From DASQPR01 sp963831705 (GTDB taxonomy: Bacteria; Actinomycetota; Actinomycetes; Mycobacteriales; Micromonosporaceae), in the NCBI GenBank assembly GCA_963831705.1, contig CAWHRE010000010.1, forward strand, positions 1,240,001 through 1,304,000: 64,000 bases of DNA. Direction: 5' to 3'. The notes beneath the pieces are model-generated. The model was not told the origin of the DNA and ran no database searches. It saw nothing but the letters and a program-made list of their open reading frames with translations. Positions 53,830 to 61,516 of the stretch are shown here, piece after piece; position 1 is the stretch's first letter; the number at the start of each line of letters is the position of its first letter. The translations under genes and the position numbers were made by a program.

Positions 53830-53902
53830 TGCGCCGCCAGGGACTTGAACCCCGAACCCGCGGATTAAGAGTCCGCTGCTCTGCCAATTGAGCTAGCGGC
53901 GC
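53830..53902 (-). tRNA. tRNA-Lys (anticodon CTT)
   Basis: Complete cloverleaf: acceptor GCGCCGC/GCGGCGC, D-stem GCTC/GAGC, anticodon stem GCGGA/TCCGC with loop CTCTTAA, T-arm CGGGG-TTCAAGT-CCCTG, discriminator A. CCA is encoded at 53827-53829. Its 3' end faces the possible element remnant at 49.9-53.8 kb. Confidence 0.95.
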
Positions 53903-54083
53903 CAACTGGAACGGGAGAAACCATAGCACGGCCCCCGCCGGGATCTCCATTCAGTTGCCCAACGTGCCCGCGACCCCGACGATCACTCCCAAACCACCCG
54001 CCGAACCGTGAAATCCGTACACGGATCATCTAAATGAGCGACGATATGTCTGCAATGCCAGCTTTAGGCGTACGGGGGCGGCT

Positions 54084-54998
54084 ATGGGCAAGTGGACGCG
54101 AATGACTGTCGCGACAATGGCGCTTGGGCTGGCGGTACCCCTGGCCGTTCTGGTCAGTTCGTCGCAGGCCAACGCGGGAACCGCGACCGCCCGTCCCATC
54201 TCGATGTCGGTAAACGTACGTGACAAGTCCACCTACGGCGTCGCGATGCCGATCGTGCTGACGTTCGGGACCTCCATCCCCGCCAAGAACCGCGCCGACG
54301 TCGAGCGCAACCTGTTCGTCCAGAGCAGCCCGCCGCAGCGCGGCATCTGGAGCTGGCAGAGCGGGACGCAGGTCGAATACCGTCCACAGACGTACTGGCA
54401 GACCGGTACGTCGGTCATGGTCAGCACCCAACTGGCCGGGATGTCGATCGGTACTCGCGCGATCGGTGCGGATCGCTCCGCGACATTCAAGATCGGCAAA
54501 GATCTCGAGTACGTCGTAAACGCGAAGTCGCACATGCTCACCATCACCAGCGATGGGAAGACCGTCCACAAGTTCCCGGTCAGCACCGGGCGCGCCAGCT
54601 TCCCGTCCTGGTCGGGGCACTTCGTGATGATGGACAAGCAGTACTACACGGTGTTCAACACGATGGGCATCCCGGGTGAGAACTACATCACGCCGGTGCA
54701 CTATGCCGAGCGCCTGACGCTCAGCGGCACGTTCTTCCACTCGGCGCCATGGTCGGTGGGCGCGCAAGGAAACTCGAACGTGAGTCACGGCTGCGTGAAC
54801 CTGGCGCCGGCGAACGCAAAGTGGATCTACGAGAATGGCCAGGTGGGCGATCCGGTGCAGATCACCGGTACGCCCGTTCACGCTGCGGCGGGCAACGGTT
54901 GGACGATGTGGGACGTGTCATGGGCCGATTTCGTGAAGGGCAGCGCGCTGGGACTCACCGCTTCGTCACGCTCGTATGGCGCTATTCCTACGCTTTAG
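54084..54998 (+). CDS. L,D-transpeptidase with N-terminal Ig-like domain (copy 1)
   Basis: 304 residues with a signal peptide (cleaved after SQANA). An Ig-like/Big_10-type domain (about 38-150: YGVAMPIVLTFGTSIPAKNR, GIWSWQSGTQVEYRPQTYW) precedes the YkuD catalytic domain (about 155-280) with the active-site motif HSAPWSVGAQGNSNVSHGCV, whose final Cys is the nucleophile. This is the LdtMt2-like arrangement of actinobacteria. It forms 3-3 peptidoglycan cross-links, probably in the periplasmic space. No lipobox, so it is soluble or signal-anchored. Confidence 0.92.
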   Translation: MGKWTRMTVATMALGLAVPLAVLVSSSQANAGTATARPISMSVNVRDKSTYGVAMPIVLTFGTSIPAKNRADVERNLFVQSSPPQRGIWSWQSGTQVEYRPQTYWQTGTSVMVSTQLAGMSIGTRAIGADRSATFKIGKDLEYVVNAKSHMLTITSDGKTVHKFPVSTGRASFPSWSGHFVMMDKQYYTVFNTMGIPGENYITPVHYAERLTLSGTFFHSAPWSVGAQGNSNVSHGCVNLAPANAKWIYENGQVGDPVQITGTPVHAAAGNGWTMWDVSWADFVKGSALGLTASSRSYGAIPTL

Positions 54999-55020
54999 CC
55001 CGTCTTCGACGCTTTGCTGT

Positions 55021-55036
55021 CCTTGCGTACGCAAGG
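55021..55036. promoter_or_regulatory. 16-base perfect palindrome between the two L,D-transpeptidase genes
   Basis: ccttgcgtacgcaagg is fully self-complementary and ends 13 bases before the GTG of the second gene. It may be an operator; a short hairpin is possible but has no loop. Confidence 0.4.
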
Positions 55037-55048
55037 CACGATGGATCG

Positions 55049-56278
55049 GTGCGCCCTCCACATTTTCGCGTTGCCGCAATCGTCCTTACGCTCGTCGGAG
55101 CGATGGCTCTGAGCGCTTGCACCACGAAGCCGCATTGGAACGGTGCCGGTCAGGCGCCGCCAACGACCGCCGGCAACGGCGACAACGGCGGCGGACCGGC
55201 CGCGCCGACCATCTCGGCACCGGCCAACGGTGCGACGAACGTGCCGGCCGGGACGCAGATCGCGTATAGCGCACCCGATGGGGCGACCACGGCGGTCACG
55301 GTCACCGCCGCTGACGGTACGGCCGTCGATGGTGCCGCAGGCTACGACGCGTCCACGTGGGTGCCGGCGAAGGAACTCGCGTACGGCGCTCAGTACACCG
55401 CGAAGGTGACGGCGACGGCGAGCGACGGCAAGACCTCATCCAGTACGACGACGTTCACCACGATGCCGAAGCCGACGCAGCAGATCGAGGTGCAGAGCTG
55501 GCTCGGCGACAACATGGTGTACGGCGACGCCGTACCGGTCGTGATCACGTTCAGCCACACGGTGGGCGACAACGAGCGGGCGGATGTCCAGAAGCGTCTG
55601 TCCGTCACCACCACGCCAGCTCAGCCGGGCGCATGGAGCTGGGTCTCGGCCACGGAGGTGCACTGGCGGCCGAAGGCGCTATGGCAGCCCGGTACGAAGT
55701 TCTTCGCGAACATTCAGACCGGCGGAGTGTTCATGGGCAACGGCTACTACGGCCAGGACGACCTGACCGTGACCGCGAGCATCACCGCCCACCCGATGTC
55801 GATCGTCACCGACGACAAGGCGCACAAGATGACGATCTCGGTGGACGGCAAGACGGTGCGTACGGTGCCGGTCAGCATGGGCAAGAAGAGCACGCCGTCG
55901 TCGTCCGGCAAGCTCGTCATCATGAGCCGCAAGCCCAGCGAGGAGTTCGACTCGTCGCTCGGCACCGGCGGCACGCCGGTGAACTCGCCCGGCGGCTACA
56001 AGGAACTCGTCTACTTCACGATGCGTCTGACGTGGACCGGCCAGTACATCCACGCGGCGCCGTGGTCGGTGAGCAGTCAGGGCCACACTGACGTGTCGCA
56101 CGGGTGCACGAACGTCTCGACCGCGAACGCCAAGTGGATCTACGAGAATTCCCTCGTCGGTACGCCGGTCAACGTCATCAACACGCCTACGCACGTCGCG
56201 GTCGGCAACGGATGGACCGACTGGGACGTTTCGTGGGACACGTACATCAAGGGCAGTGCGCTGCCGGTCACGTCCTGA
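55049..56278 (+). CDS. L,D-transpeptidase lipoprotein (copy 2)
   Basis: 409 residues from GTG 55049. The lipobox is ALSACTT, followed by a Gly/Ala linker, a first Ig-like domain (about 50-140, SAPANGATNVPAGTQIAYSA), a second (about 145-255, MVYGDAVPVVITFSHTVGDN) and the YkuD domain with HAAPWSVSSQGHTDVSHGCT (Cys nucleophile). Compared with copy 1 it has an extra Ig-like domain and a lipid anchor, so the pair could act at different distances from the membrane. The two probably arose by tandem duplication. The gene is closed by a strong terminator. Confidence 0.92.
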   Translation: MRPPHFRVAAIVLTLVGAMALSACTTKPHWNGAGQAPPTTAGNGDNGGGPAAPTISAPANGATNVPAGTQIAYSAPDGATTAVTVTAADGTAVDGAAGYDASTWVPAKELAYGAQYTAKVTATASDGKTSSSTTTFTTMPKPTQQIEVQSWLGDNMVYGDAVPVVITFSHTVGDNERADVQKRLSVTTTPAQPGAWSWVSATEVHWRPKALWQPGTKFFANIQTGGVFMGNGYYGQDDLTVTASITAHPMSIVTDDKAHKMTISVDGKTVRTVPVSMGKKSTPSSSGKLVIMSRKPSEEFDSSLGTGGTPVNSPGGYKELVYFTMRLTWTGQYIHAAPWSVSSQGHTDVSHGCTNVSTANAKWIYENSLVGTPVNVINTPTHVAVGNGWTDWDVSWDTYIKGSALPVTS

Positions 56279-56288
56279 CCGCATACAT

Positions 56289-56324
56289 GCAGAAAGGCCG
56301 AGGCGACCGCCTCGGCCTTTCTGC
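56289..56324. terminator. Strong terminator between ldt copy 2 and tRNA-His
   Basis: Perfect 17-base arms (gcagaaaggccgaggcg and complement) separated by ac. The symmetric A/T ends make it suitable for both convergent units. Confidence 0.88.
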
Positions 56325-56331
56325 TGCTTGG

Positions 56332-56405
56332 GGTGGCTGACGGGACTTGAACCCGCGGCCCCCGGGACCACAACCCGGTGCTCTACCAGCTGAGCTACAA
56401 CCACC
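56332..56405 (-). tRNA. tRNA-His (anticodon GTG)
   Basis: Acceptor GTGGTTG/CAGCCAC with the extra G-1 opposite discriminator C73, anticodon stem CCGGG/CCCGG with loop TTGTGGT, T-arm GCGGG-TTCAAGT-CCCGT. CCA is encoded (56329-56331). G-1 is diagnostic for tRNA-His. Confidence 0.95.
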
Positions 56406-56480
56406 ACGCTCTCTCGCCGGTTAAATTCGACGAGCGCCGAGTAATGATAGCGGAAACCAGGCCGACAAAGCGCGGGGGTA

Positions 56481-57095
56481 TCACTCACTGATCGGGTATG
56501 CCGCCGTAACCTCGGCCGCGATCGCTTTCGCCGCGTCCACATCCGGGCCGGGGCCGGGCACGAAGATCGTGCTGCGGTAGTAGGCGAGTTCGCGAATGCT
56601 CTCTTTGATGTCGGCGAGCGCCCGGTGGGCCAGGCCCTTCGCCGGCTGGCCGTAGTAGGTCCGCGGGTACCAGCGGCGAGCCAGCTCCTTGATCGAGGAC
56701 ACGTCGATCATCCGGTAATGCAGGTAGTCGTCGAGACGCCGCATGTCGCGGGCGAGGAAGCCTCGGTCGGTGGAGATCGTATTGCCGCACAGCGGCGCCG
56801 TACGCGGATTCGGCACGAGTGAAGTGATGTAGTCCATCACCATGTCCTCGGCATCCGCCAGCGACACCGTCGAGGCGCGTACCTCTTCGGTGAGGCCGGA
56901 CTTCGCGTGCATGTCCCGGACGAACTCGACCATGCTGTCGAGCACGGTATCGGGTGCATGGATCACCACGTCGACGCCTTCGCCCAGCACATTGAGATCG
57001 GGATCGGTGACCAGTGCTGCCACCTCGATCAACGCATCGCGCTCGAGGCTCAGGCCGGTCATTTCACAATCGATCCACACCAGAAGATCAGCCAC
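56481..57095 (-). CDS. orn: Oligoribonuclease
   Basis: 204 residues from GTG 57095. DEDDh exonuclease with VWIDCEMTGLSLERDALIEV (first Asp and Glu), TDRGFLARDMRRLDDYLHYR, MIDVSSIKELARRWYP and HRALADIKESIREL (catalytic His and Asp). It degrades 2-5 nucleotide RNAs and pGpG; it is essential or important in many actinomycetes. The C-terminal 25 residues extend beyond the E. coli enzyme. Ends 76 bases from tRNA-His on the same strand. Confidence 0.96.
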   Translation of the reverse strand: MADLLVWIDCEMTGLSLERDALIEVAALVTDPDLNVLGEGVDVVIHAPDTVLDSMVEFVRDMHAKSGLTEEVRASTVSLADAEDMVMDYITSLVPNPRTAPLCGNTISTDRGFLARDMRRLDDYLHYRMIDVSSIKELARRWYPRTYYGQPAKGLAHRALADIKESIRELAYYRSTIFVPGPGPDVDAAKAIAAEVTAAYPISE

Positions 57096-57257
57096 GCAGA
57101 CAGCCTAGATGCCGCCGCTGCTCAGCGCCTAACGGAATGATGGGACGTCTTGCCAGTATGCCAGTTTTATCCGTACAAAAACAGATCTGTTCTGTCGTCG
57201 TACGTGTCGATATTGTGGTAGTTGTCCAGTTAGTCAGCCGCCACCCCAAGGAGGCCG
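57096..57257. other. Spacer upstream of the short ORF, with 12-base palindrome
   Basis: No larger gene fits. A palindrome aacagatctgtt lies at 57180-57191, and a plausible -10 (tattgt at 57211-57216) sits 41 bases before the short ORF described next. The orn GTG lies at the left edge. Confidence 0.35.
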
Positions 57258-57305
57258 ATGATCCCGAACCGTCTGCCCGACTCAGTCCCCAGCAGCAACT
57301 GGTGA
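57258..57305 (+). CDS. Possible 15-residue peptide (MIPNRLPDSVPSSNW) in its own transcription unit
   Basis: A very strong AAGGAGG (57248-57254) precedes ATG 57258, although the gap of three bases is short. The ORF of 15 codons ends at TGA 57305, inside the palindrome ggtgacgtcacc (57301-57312), and a terminator-like hairpin follows 18 bases later. Upstream there is a 12-base palindrome and a possible -10. No longer ORF uses the ribosome-binding site. It could be a small protein, a leader peptide of an attenuator without a downstream gene, or a small RNA with fortuitous ORF. Only the arrangement is seen; function unknown. Confidence 0.4.
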   Translation: MIPNRLPDSVPSSNW

Positions 57306-57322
57306 CGTCACCCCCCGGTGAC

Positions 57323-57356
57323 AGTGGCCCCTCGCCTGCCTCCGCGAGGGGCCACT
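57323..57356 (+). terminator. Hairpin closing the short-ORF unit
   Basis: Perfect 12-base arms (agtggcccctcg / cgaggggccact) with a 10-base loop. No T-run follows. Confidence 0.7.
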
Positions 57357-57373
57357 ACAGTCCCAACGACCTT

Positions 57374-57451
57374 GTTGATCCTGGATCTTGGCGCTTCAGG
57401 TGGGCCAAATTGCCATGATCACAACAATGGATGACCACTCCGGCCAAGATC
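57374..57451. repeat. Intergenic element sharing a 12-mer with the 27.5-kb hairpin
   Basis: gttgatcctgga (57374-57385) is identical to the arm at 27536. It runs into gatcttggc (57384-57392), which is complementary to gccaagatc at 57443-57451, so the segment can fold. It lies downstream of the minus-strand methyltransferase gene. Possibly a dispersed terminator-like repeat. Confidence 0.4.
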
Positions 57452-57507
57452 GGAGATCATGGCGGCGGTCGAGCCTGCGAGGTCCAGAGCGGCAGCGGTC
57501 GAACGAC

Positions 57508-58629
57508 CTAAATCGAACGTCGCCGGGCTATTTCAGCAAGCGTCACCGCGGCCGCTACCGACGCGTTCAGCGACTCAATGTCGGTCGTCATCGGGATCGC
57601 CACTCGCAGGTCACACGTCTCGCCGACCAGCCGCGACAGCCCACGCCCTTCCGAGCCGACCACAACCACGATCGGCCCGATCGCCGCTTCAAGATCGTAA
57701 ATCGACGTCGCACCGTCGGCATCCAGGCCGACCACCATGAAGCCCGCGTCCTGGCACTCCTTGAGCGCTCGGGTCAGGTTCGTAACCTGTGCGATCGGGA
57801 TGCGGGCCGCGGCACCGGCACTCGTCCGCCAAGCGGTCGCGGTGATCCCGGAGGCCCGCCGCTCGGGCAGGAACACGCCGTGCGCCCCGAACGCCGCCGC
57901 CGAGCGTACGACCGCACCCAGGTTGCGCGGATCGGTCACGCCATCCAACGCGACGAGCAGCGGCGCGGTCTGTTCGGCCGCGTTCGCCACAAGATCGTCA
58001 AACGACTCATAAGCATAAGGGGGTACGGAGAGTCCGATGCCCTGATTCAGTACGCCGCCGGTCATCCGGTCGAGTTCGTTGCGCGTGATTTCCAGCAGCG
58101 CAATGCCCCGGTCGGCGGCGATCCGGACCGCTTCGGTGATCCGGTCGTCCATGTCGACGCCCGCCGCCACGTACAGCGCGGTTGCCGGGATGCGTGATCG
58201 CAGCGCCTCGACGACCGGGTTCCGGCCGACGAGCAATTCGGGTGCGTCCCGGGGCGTCTGCGACTTGCGGCCGGCCGCGACTCGGGGGCCGCCGCGCGTA
58301 CCACCGGTTCGTGTCTTTGCTCCGCCGTGCGCTGCGGCAGCGCGACCCGGCTTCGTGCCGCGACCAAACGTGGTGTCCTTGGTCCCGGGCTTGCCGATCT
58401 TGGGAGTGCGACCCTCGGCGTCGGCCGCGCGCTTCTCCTTTTCCTGCTTCCACTGCGTACGCTGGGGCACGTCCTCGGTGCCGGAGTAGCCCTTGTGCCA
58501 TGGCCGCTCATCGGCGGGCAGCGTCTTGCCACGGCCTTTCAGCGATTCGCGCCGCTTACCGCCGGAACCGGACGGCGCGCCCTTCTTCGCCGTTGTCCGC
58601 TTCCCGCGACGCTCGGAATTTCCTGGCAT
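57508..58629 (-). CDS. rlmB: RlmB/TrmH-type (SpoU) RNA 2'-O-ribose methyltransferase
   Basis: 373 residues from ATG 58629. A basic, Gly/Lys-rich N-terminal extension (about 1-130) precedes the substrate-binding domain (VGRNPVVEALRSRIPATALY) and the SPOUT catalytic domain with its three motifs: DGVTDPRNLGAVVRSAAAFG, VVGSEGRGLSRLVGETCD and IPMTTDIESLNASVAAAVTL. RlmB methylates G2251 of 23S rRNA in E. coli; exact target here is inferred. The disordered basic tail is common in actinobacterial homologues. Confidence 0.9.
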   Translation of the reverse strand: MPGNSERRGKRTTAKKGAPSGSGGKRRESLKGRGKTLPADERPWHKGYSGTEDVPQRTQWKQEKEKRAADAEGRTPKIGKPGTKDTTFGRGTKPGRAAAAHGGAKTRTGGTRGGPRVAAGRKSQTPRDAPELLVGRNPVVEALRSRIPATALYVAAGVDMDDRITEAVRIAADRGIALLEITRNELDRMTGGVLNQGIGLSVPPYAYESFDDLVANAAEQTAPLLVALDGVTDPRNLGAVVRSAAAFGAHGVFLPERRASGITATAWRTSAGAAARIPIAQVTNLTRALKECQDAGFMVVGLDADGATSIYDLEAAIGPIVVVVGSEGRGLSRLVGETCDLRVAIPMTTDIESLNASVAAAVTLAEIARRRSI

Positions 58630-58809
58630 GTTCGCTGCTCTCCCCTGCGCCGGACGGTCCACGGTGGACCCGGCCGCGTTTCCCTGGCCTTCAAAAGCAA
58701 TGTGATCTTGGGCAACGTCAACGATGTCCCGCGGACACACAACGTCACAGGCAAAGGGTACCTTCGCCGCAGAGGTGACTCGACCGACATACCCGTAGGC
58801 TTGACGGCT

Positions 58810-59475
58810 GTGGCTGAACCGACCCGTACCGCCGAGACCGCGCAGACGCTCGACCGTGGGCTGCGCCTGCTGCAGCTGGTCGCCGATGTCTCCGGCGGCC
58901 TGTCGGTGACGGAGGCCGCCGATCGGCTCGGGGTCGGCCGGGCGGTCGTGTACCGGCTGGCAGCGACGCTGATCGAACACCGCATGATCCGCCGGGACGC
59001 GAGCGGTCGCCTGCGCCTCGGTGCCGGGGTGCTGCATCTTGCCGGTCGAGCCCAGCCGCTCATCGCCGACGCCGCCCGGCCGGTGCTCCGGCGTCTGGCC
59101 GAAGCGGTCGGCGCCACCGCCCACCTGACCGTCGCGGACGGCAACGAGGCGGTCGCGCTGGCCGTCGTCGAGCCGAGTTGGACCGCGTTCCACGTCGCGT
59201 ACCGGGCCGGCAGCCGCCATCCGATCGACCGCGGCGCCGGCGGGCGGGCGATCATCGCCGGGCGCCATCGCGGCGACGGGCCACCTCGCGGAGACGGCTG
59301 GCAGACCTCGATCGGCGAGTTGGAAGCCGGCGCGTACGGAATTTCAGCACCCGTGATCGGCGTCGAAGGGCTCGAAGCGAGCGTCGGCGTGATCGCGCTC
59401 GCGCCGCTGGACGCCGCCGCGGTTGGCCCGCAAGTGATCGCGGCGGCGGCGGCCGTGATGAAGGCGCTCAGCTAA
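58810..59475 (+). CDS. IclR-family transcriptional regulator
   Basis: 221 residues from GTG 58810 (TTG 58801 in the same frame is possible). The winged helix is clear (TLDRGLRLLQLVADVSGGLS, VTEAADRLGVGRAVVYRLAA), followed by a shortened effector domain (ATAHLTVADGNEAVALAVVE, ISAPVIGVEGLEASVGVIAL). Typical IclR proteins have about 250 residues. Its last eight bases overlap the end of the convergent fumC gene. Divergent from rlmB across 180 bases. Confidence 0.85.
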   Translation: MAEPTRTAETAQTLDRGLRLLQLVADVSGGLSVTEAADRLGVGRAVVYRLAATLIEHRMIRRDASGRLRLGAGVLHLAGRAQPLIADAARPVLRRLAEAVGATAHLTVADGNEAVALAVVEPSWTAFHVAYRAGSRHPIDRGAGGRAIIAGRHRGDGPPRGDGWQTSIGELEAGAYGISAPVIGVEGLEASVGVIALAPLDAAAVGPQVIAAAAAVMKALS

Positions 59476-60859
59476 CCGTCATCCGCAGTACGTCGAGGGC
59501 CTCGTCGAGCTGAGCTTCGGTGATTCGGCCGGACGTCACGTGCCCGCGATCGATCACGACTTCCCGGATCGACGCGCCGCTCGCGAGCGCCTGCTTCGCG
59601 ATCTTCGCGACCTCCTCATACCCGAGGTACCGATTCAGTGGCGTCGCGATCGACGGCGAACCCTCGGCATATTGCCGCAGTACGTCGACGTTCGCCTCCA
59701 GCCCGGCCACGCAGCGATCCGCGAACAGGCGAGCGACGTTCGCGATCAACCGGATCGATTCGAGCAGGTTCCGAGCGATCACCGGCAGCATCACGTTGAG
59801 CTCGAAGTCACCCTGCGATCCGGCGAACGCGACCGCCGCGTCGTTGCCGAAGACCTGCGCGCATACCTGCCGTACGGCCTCACAGACCACCGGATTCACC
59901 TTGCCCGGCATGATCGACGAACCCGGCTGCAGATCGGGGATATGCAGCTCGCGTAGGCCGGCTCGGGGGCCGGAACCCATCCATCGGATGTCGTTCGCCA
60001 TCTTGTACAGACCGACCGCGATCACGCGTACCTGGCCGGACGCCTCGACCAGCGCATCCCGCGCACCCTGCGCCTCGAAGTGGTTCCGAGCCTCGGTCAG
60101 CGGGAGGCCGGTCTCCTCGGCGAGTCTCGTGATCACGGCGTCGGCGAACCCGGGCGGCATGTTGATGCCGGTACCGACGGCGGTACCCCCGAGTGGCAGT
60201 TCGCCGACCCGAGGCAGGACGGCGTGGATGCGCTCGATGCCGTACCGGATCTGCGCGGCGTATCCGGAGAACTCCTGCCCGAGCGTGATCGGAGTCGCAT
60301 CCATCAGGTGCGTACGGCCGGCTTTGACCACCTCGGACCACTCATCCGACTTCGCCTCGAGCGCCGACGCGAGGTGCCCGAGCGCAGGTACGAGATCACC
60401 GGCCAGACTCTCGGCCGCGGCCAGGTGGATCGACGACGGGAACACATCGTTCGACGACTGCGACGCGTTGACCGTGTCGTTCGGATGCACGTCCGCGCCG
60501 AGCGACCGACTGGCCAGCGTGGCGATGACCTCGTTCGCGTTCATGTTCGACGACGTACCGGAGCCGGTCTGAAACACGTCGATCGGAAACTGGTCGTCAT
60601 GATTCCCGGCGACGACTTCGGCTGCGGCGGTCGCGATTGCGGTCGCGACATCCGCCGGAATCACGCCCAGTTGTGCATTGGCCAGCGCCGCGGCCGCCTT
60701 GATCCGGGCCAGCGCAGCGATGTGGGCACGGCCGAGACCGGTACCCGAGATCGGAAAGTTCTCAACCGCGCGCTGCGTCTGTGCGCGCCAGAGCGCGTCC
60801 GCCGGTACGCGAACGTCGCCCATCGTGTCGTGCTCGATGCGATATTCCACGCATCCCAT
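59468..60859 (-). CDS. fumC: Fumarate hydratase class II
   Basis: 463 residues from ATG 60859. Superfamily signature GSSIMPGKVNPVVCEAV, with VFQTGSGTSSNMNANEVIA, NDTVNASQSSNDVFPSSIHL and KAGRTHLMDATPITLGQEFS. Oxygen-stable, cluster-free fumarase of the TCA cycle. Lies 16 bases behind a lipoprotein gene and close to the class I enzyme on the same strand, so both fumarases may share a transcript. Confidence 0.96.
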   Translation of the reverse strand: MGCVEYRIEHDTMGDVRVPADALWRAQTQRAVENFPISGTGLGRAHIAALARIKAAAALANAQLGVIPADVATAIATAAAEVVAGNHDDQFPIDVFQTGSGTSSNMNANEVIATLASRSLGADVHPNDTVNASQSSNDVFPSSIHLAAAESLAGDLVPALGHLASALEAKSDEWSEVVKAGRTHLMDATPITLGQEFSGYAAQIRYGIERIHAVLPRVGELPLGGTAVGTGINMPPGFADAVITRLAEETGLPLTEARNHFEAQGARDALVEASGQVRVIAVGLYKMANDIRWMGSGPRAGLRELHIPDLQPGSSIMPGKVNPVVCEAVRQVCAQVFGNDAAVAFAGSQGDFELNVMLPVIARNLLESIRLIANVARLFADRCVAGLEANVDVLRQYAEGSPSIATPLNRYLGYEEVAKIAKQALASGASIREVVIDRGHVTSGRITEAQLDEALDVLRMTVS

Positions 60860-60875
60860 ACTGCCCCCGCAAGTG

Positions 60876-61475
60876 CTACGCGGTTAGCAGGGCGTCGTGT
60901 TGGGCTTTGAGCAGGGTCGCCACGGTATCCGGCGAACCCGGTGTCTTCTCCGTATCGAAGATGAGGATCGCGACGTCACCCTCGTTCGAATTGCCTTCTA
61001 CCTGGATAGTGCCGTCGTGCTCGGTGGTGGGGTCGATGAAGACGTCCGCGCCCGGCAGGCCGGCGACCGGAAAGTTCGAGAATTCCACCGCCGAGTTGCC
61101 TTCGGCATCGGTGACGTAGTCCACGGCATTGACCGTCGAGTTGAACTGGATCAGCACGATTTCGACCTCGCTACCGTCGGCAGCCGACCACATGCGGGCC
61201 GCCTCGCCCACGAAGCCGTACCCGATCAGGGTGGACTTGCGCTTCGCCGGGTTACCAGTGTTCGCCGCGTCCTGGTCGAGCGTGATCGTCCCGTCGTCTC
61301 CGACCGGCTCGGCGGTCGCACCGGCCGGTACGGCCAACAGATACGAACGCAGGTCGGCGGTATGGATCGCGACGCCGGACGCAGACGGTGTGCCGTTGGC
61401 GGTCGACGGCGCTCGGCAGGCACCAACGGCAAACACGGCGAGCACCGCAGCAACTATGAAGACTTTGTGAGTCAT
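60876..61475 (-). CDS. Lipoprotein of unknown function
   Basis: 199 residues from ATG 61475 with a lipobox (VFAVGACRA). The mature part reads like a small sensor or binding domain (HTADLRSYLLAVPAGATAEP, VEIVLIQFNSTVNAVDYVTD, GDVAILIFDTEKTPGSPDTV). It sits between the two fumarase genes on the same strand. Resembles a class of small actinobacterial lipoproteins without assigned function. Confidence 0.72.
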   Translation of the reverse strand: MTHKVFIVAAVLAVFAVGACRAPSTANGTPSASGVAIHTADLRSYLLAVPAGATAEPVGDDGTITLDQDAANTGNPAKRKSTLIGYGFVGEAARMWSAADGSEVEIVLIQFNSTVNAVDYVTDAEGNSAVEFSNFPVAGLPGADVFIDPTTEHDGTIQVEGNSNEGDVAILIFDTEKTPGSPDTVATLLKAQHDALLTA

Positions 61476-61516
61476 GCCGGTCAGTGTTGGACACGTGACG
61501 ACCTGCCGCAACCCCG

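Noticed and set aside
53543..53950. Minus-strand frame through tRNA-Lys
   Set aside because: Reads through the tRNA gene; the tRNA cloverleaf is unambiguous.
57180..57191. SOS (LexA) box
   Set aside because: aacagatctgtt has six bases between AAC and GTT; the actinobacterial LexA box has four and flanking TCG/CGA.
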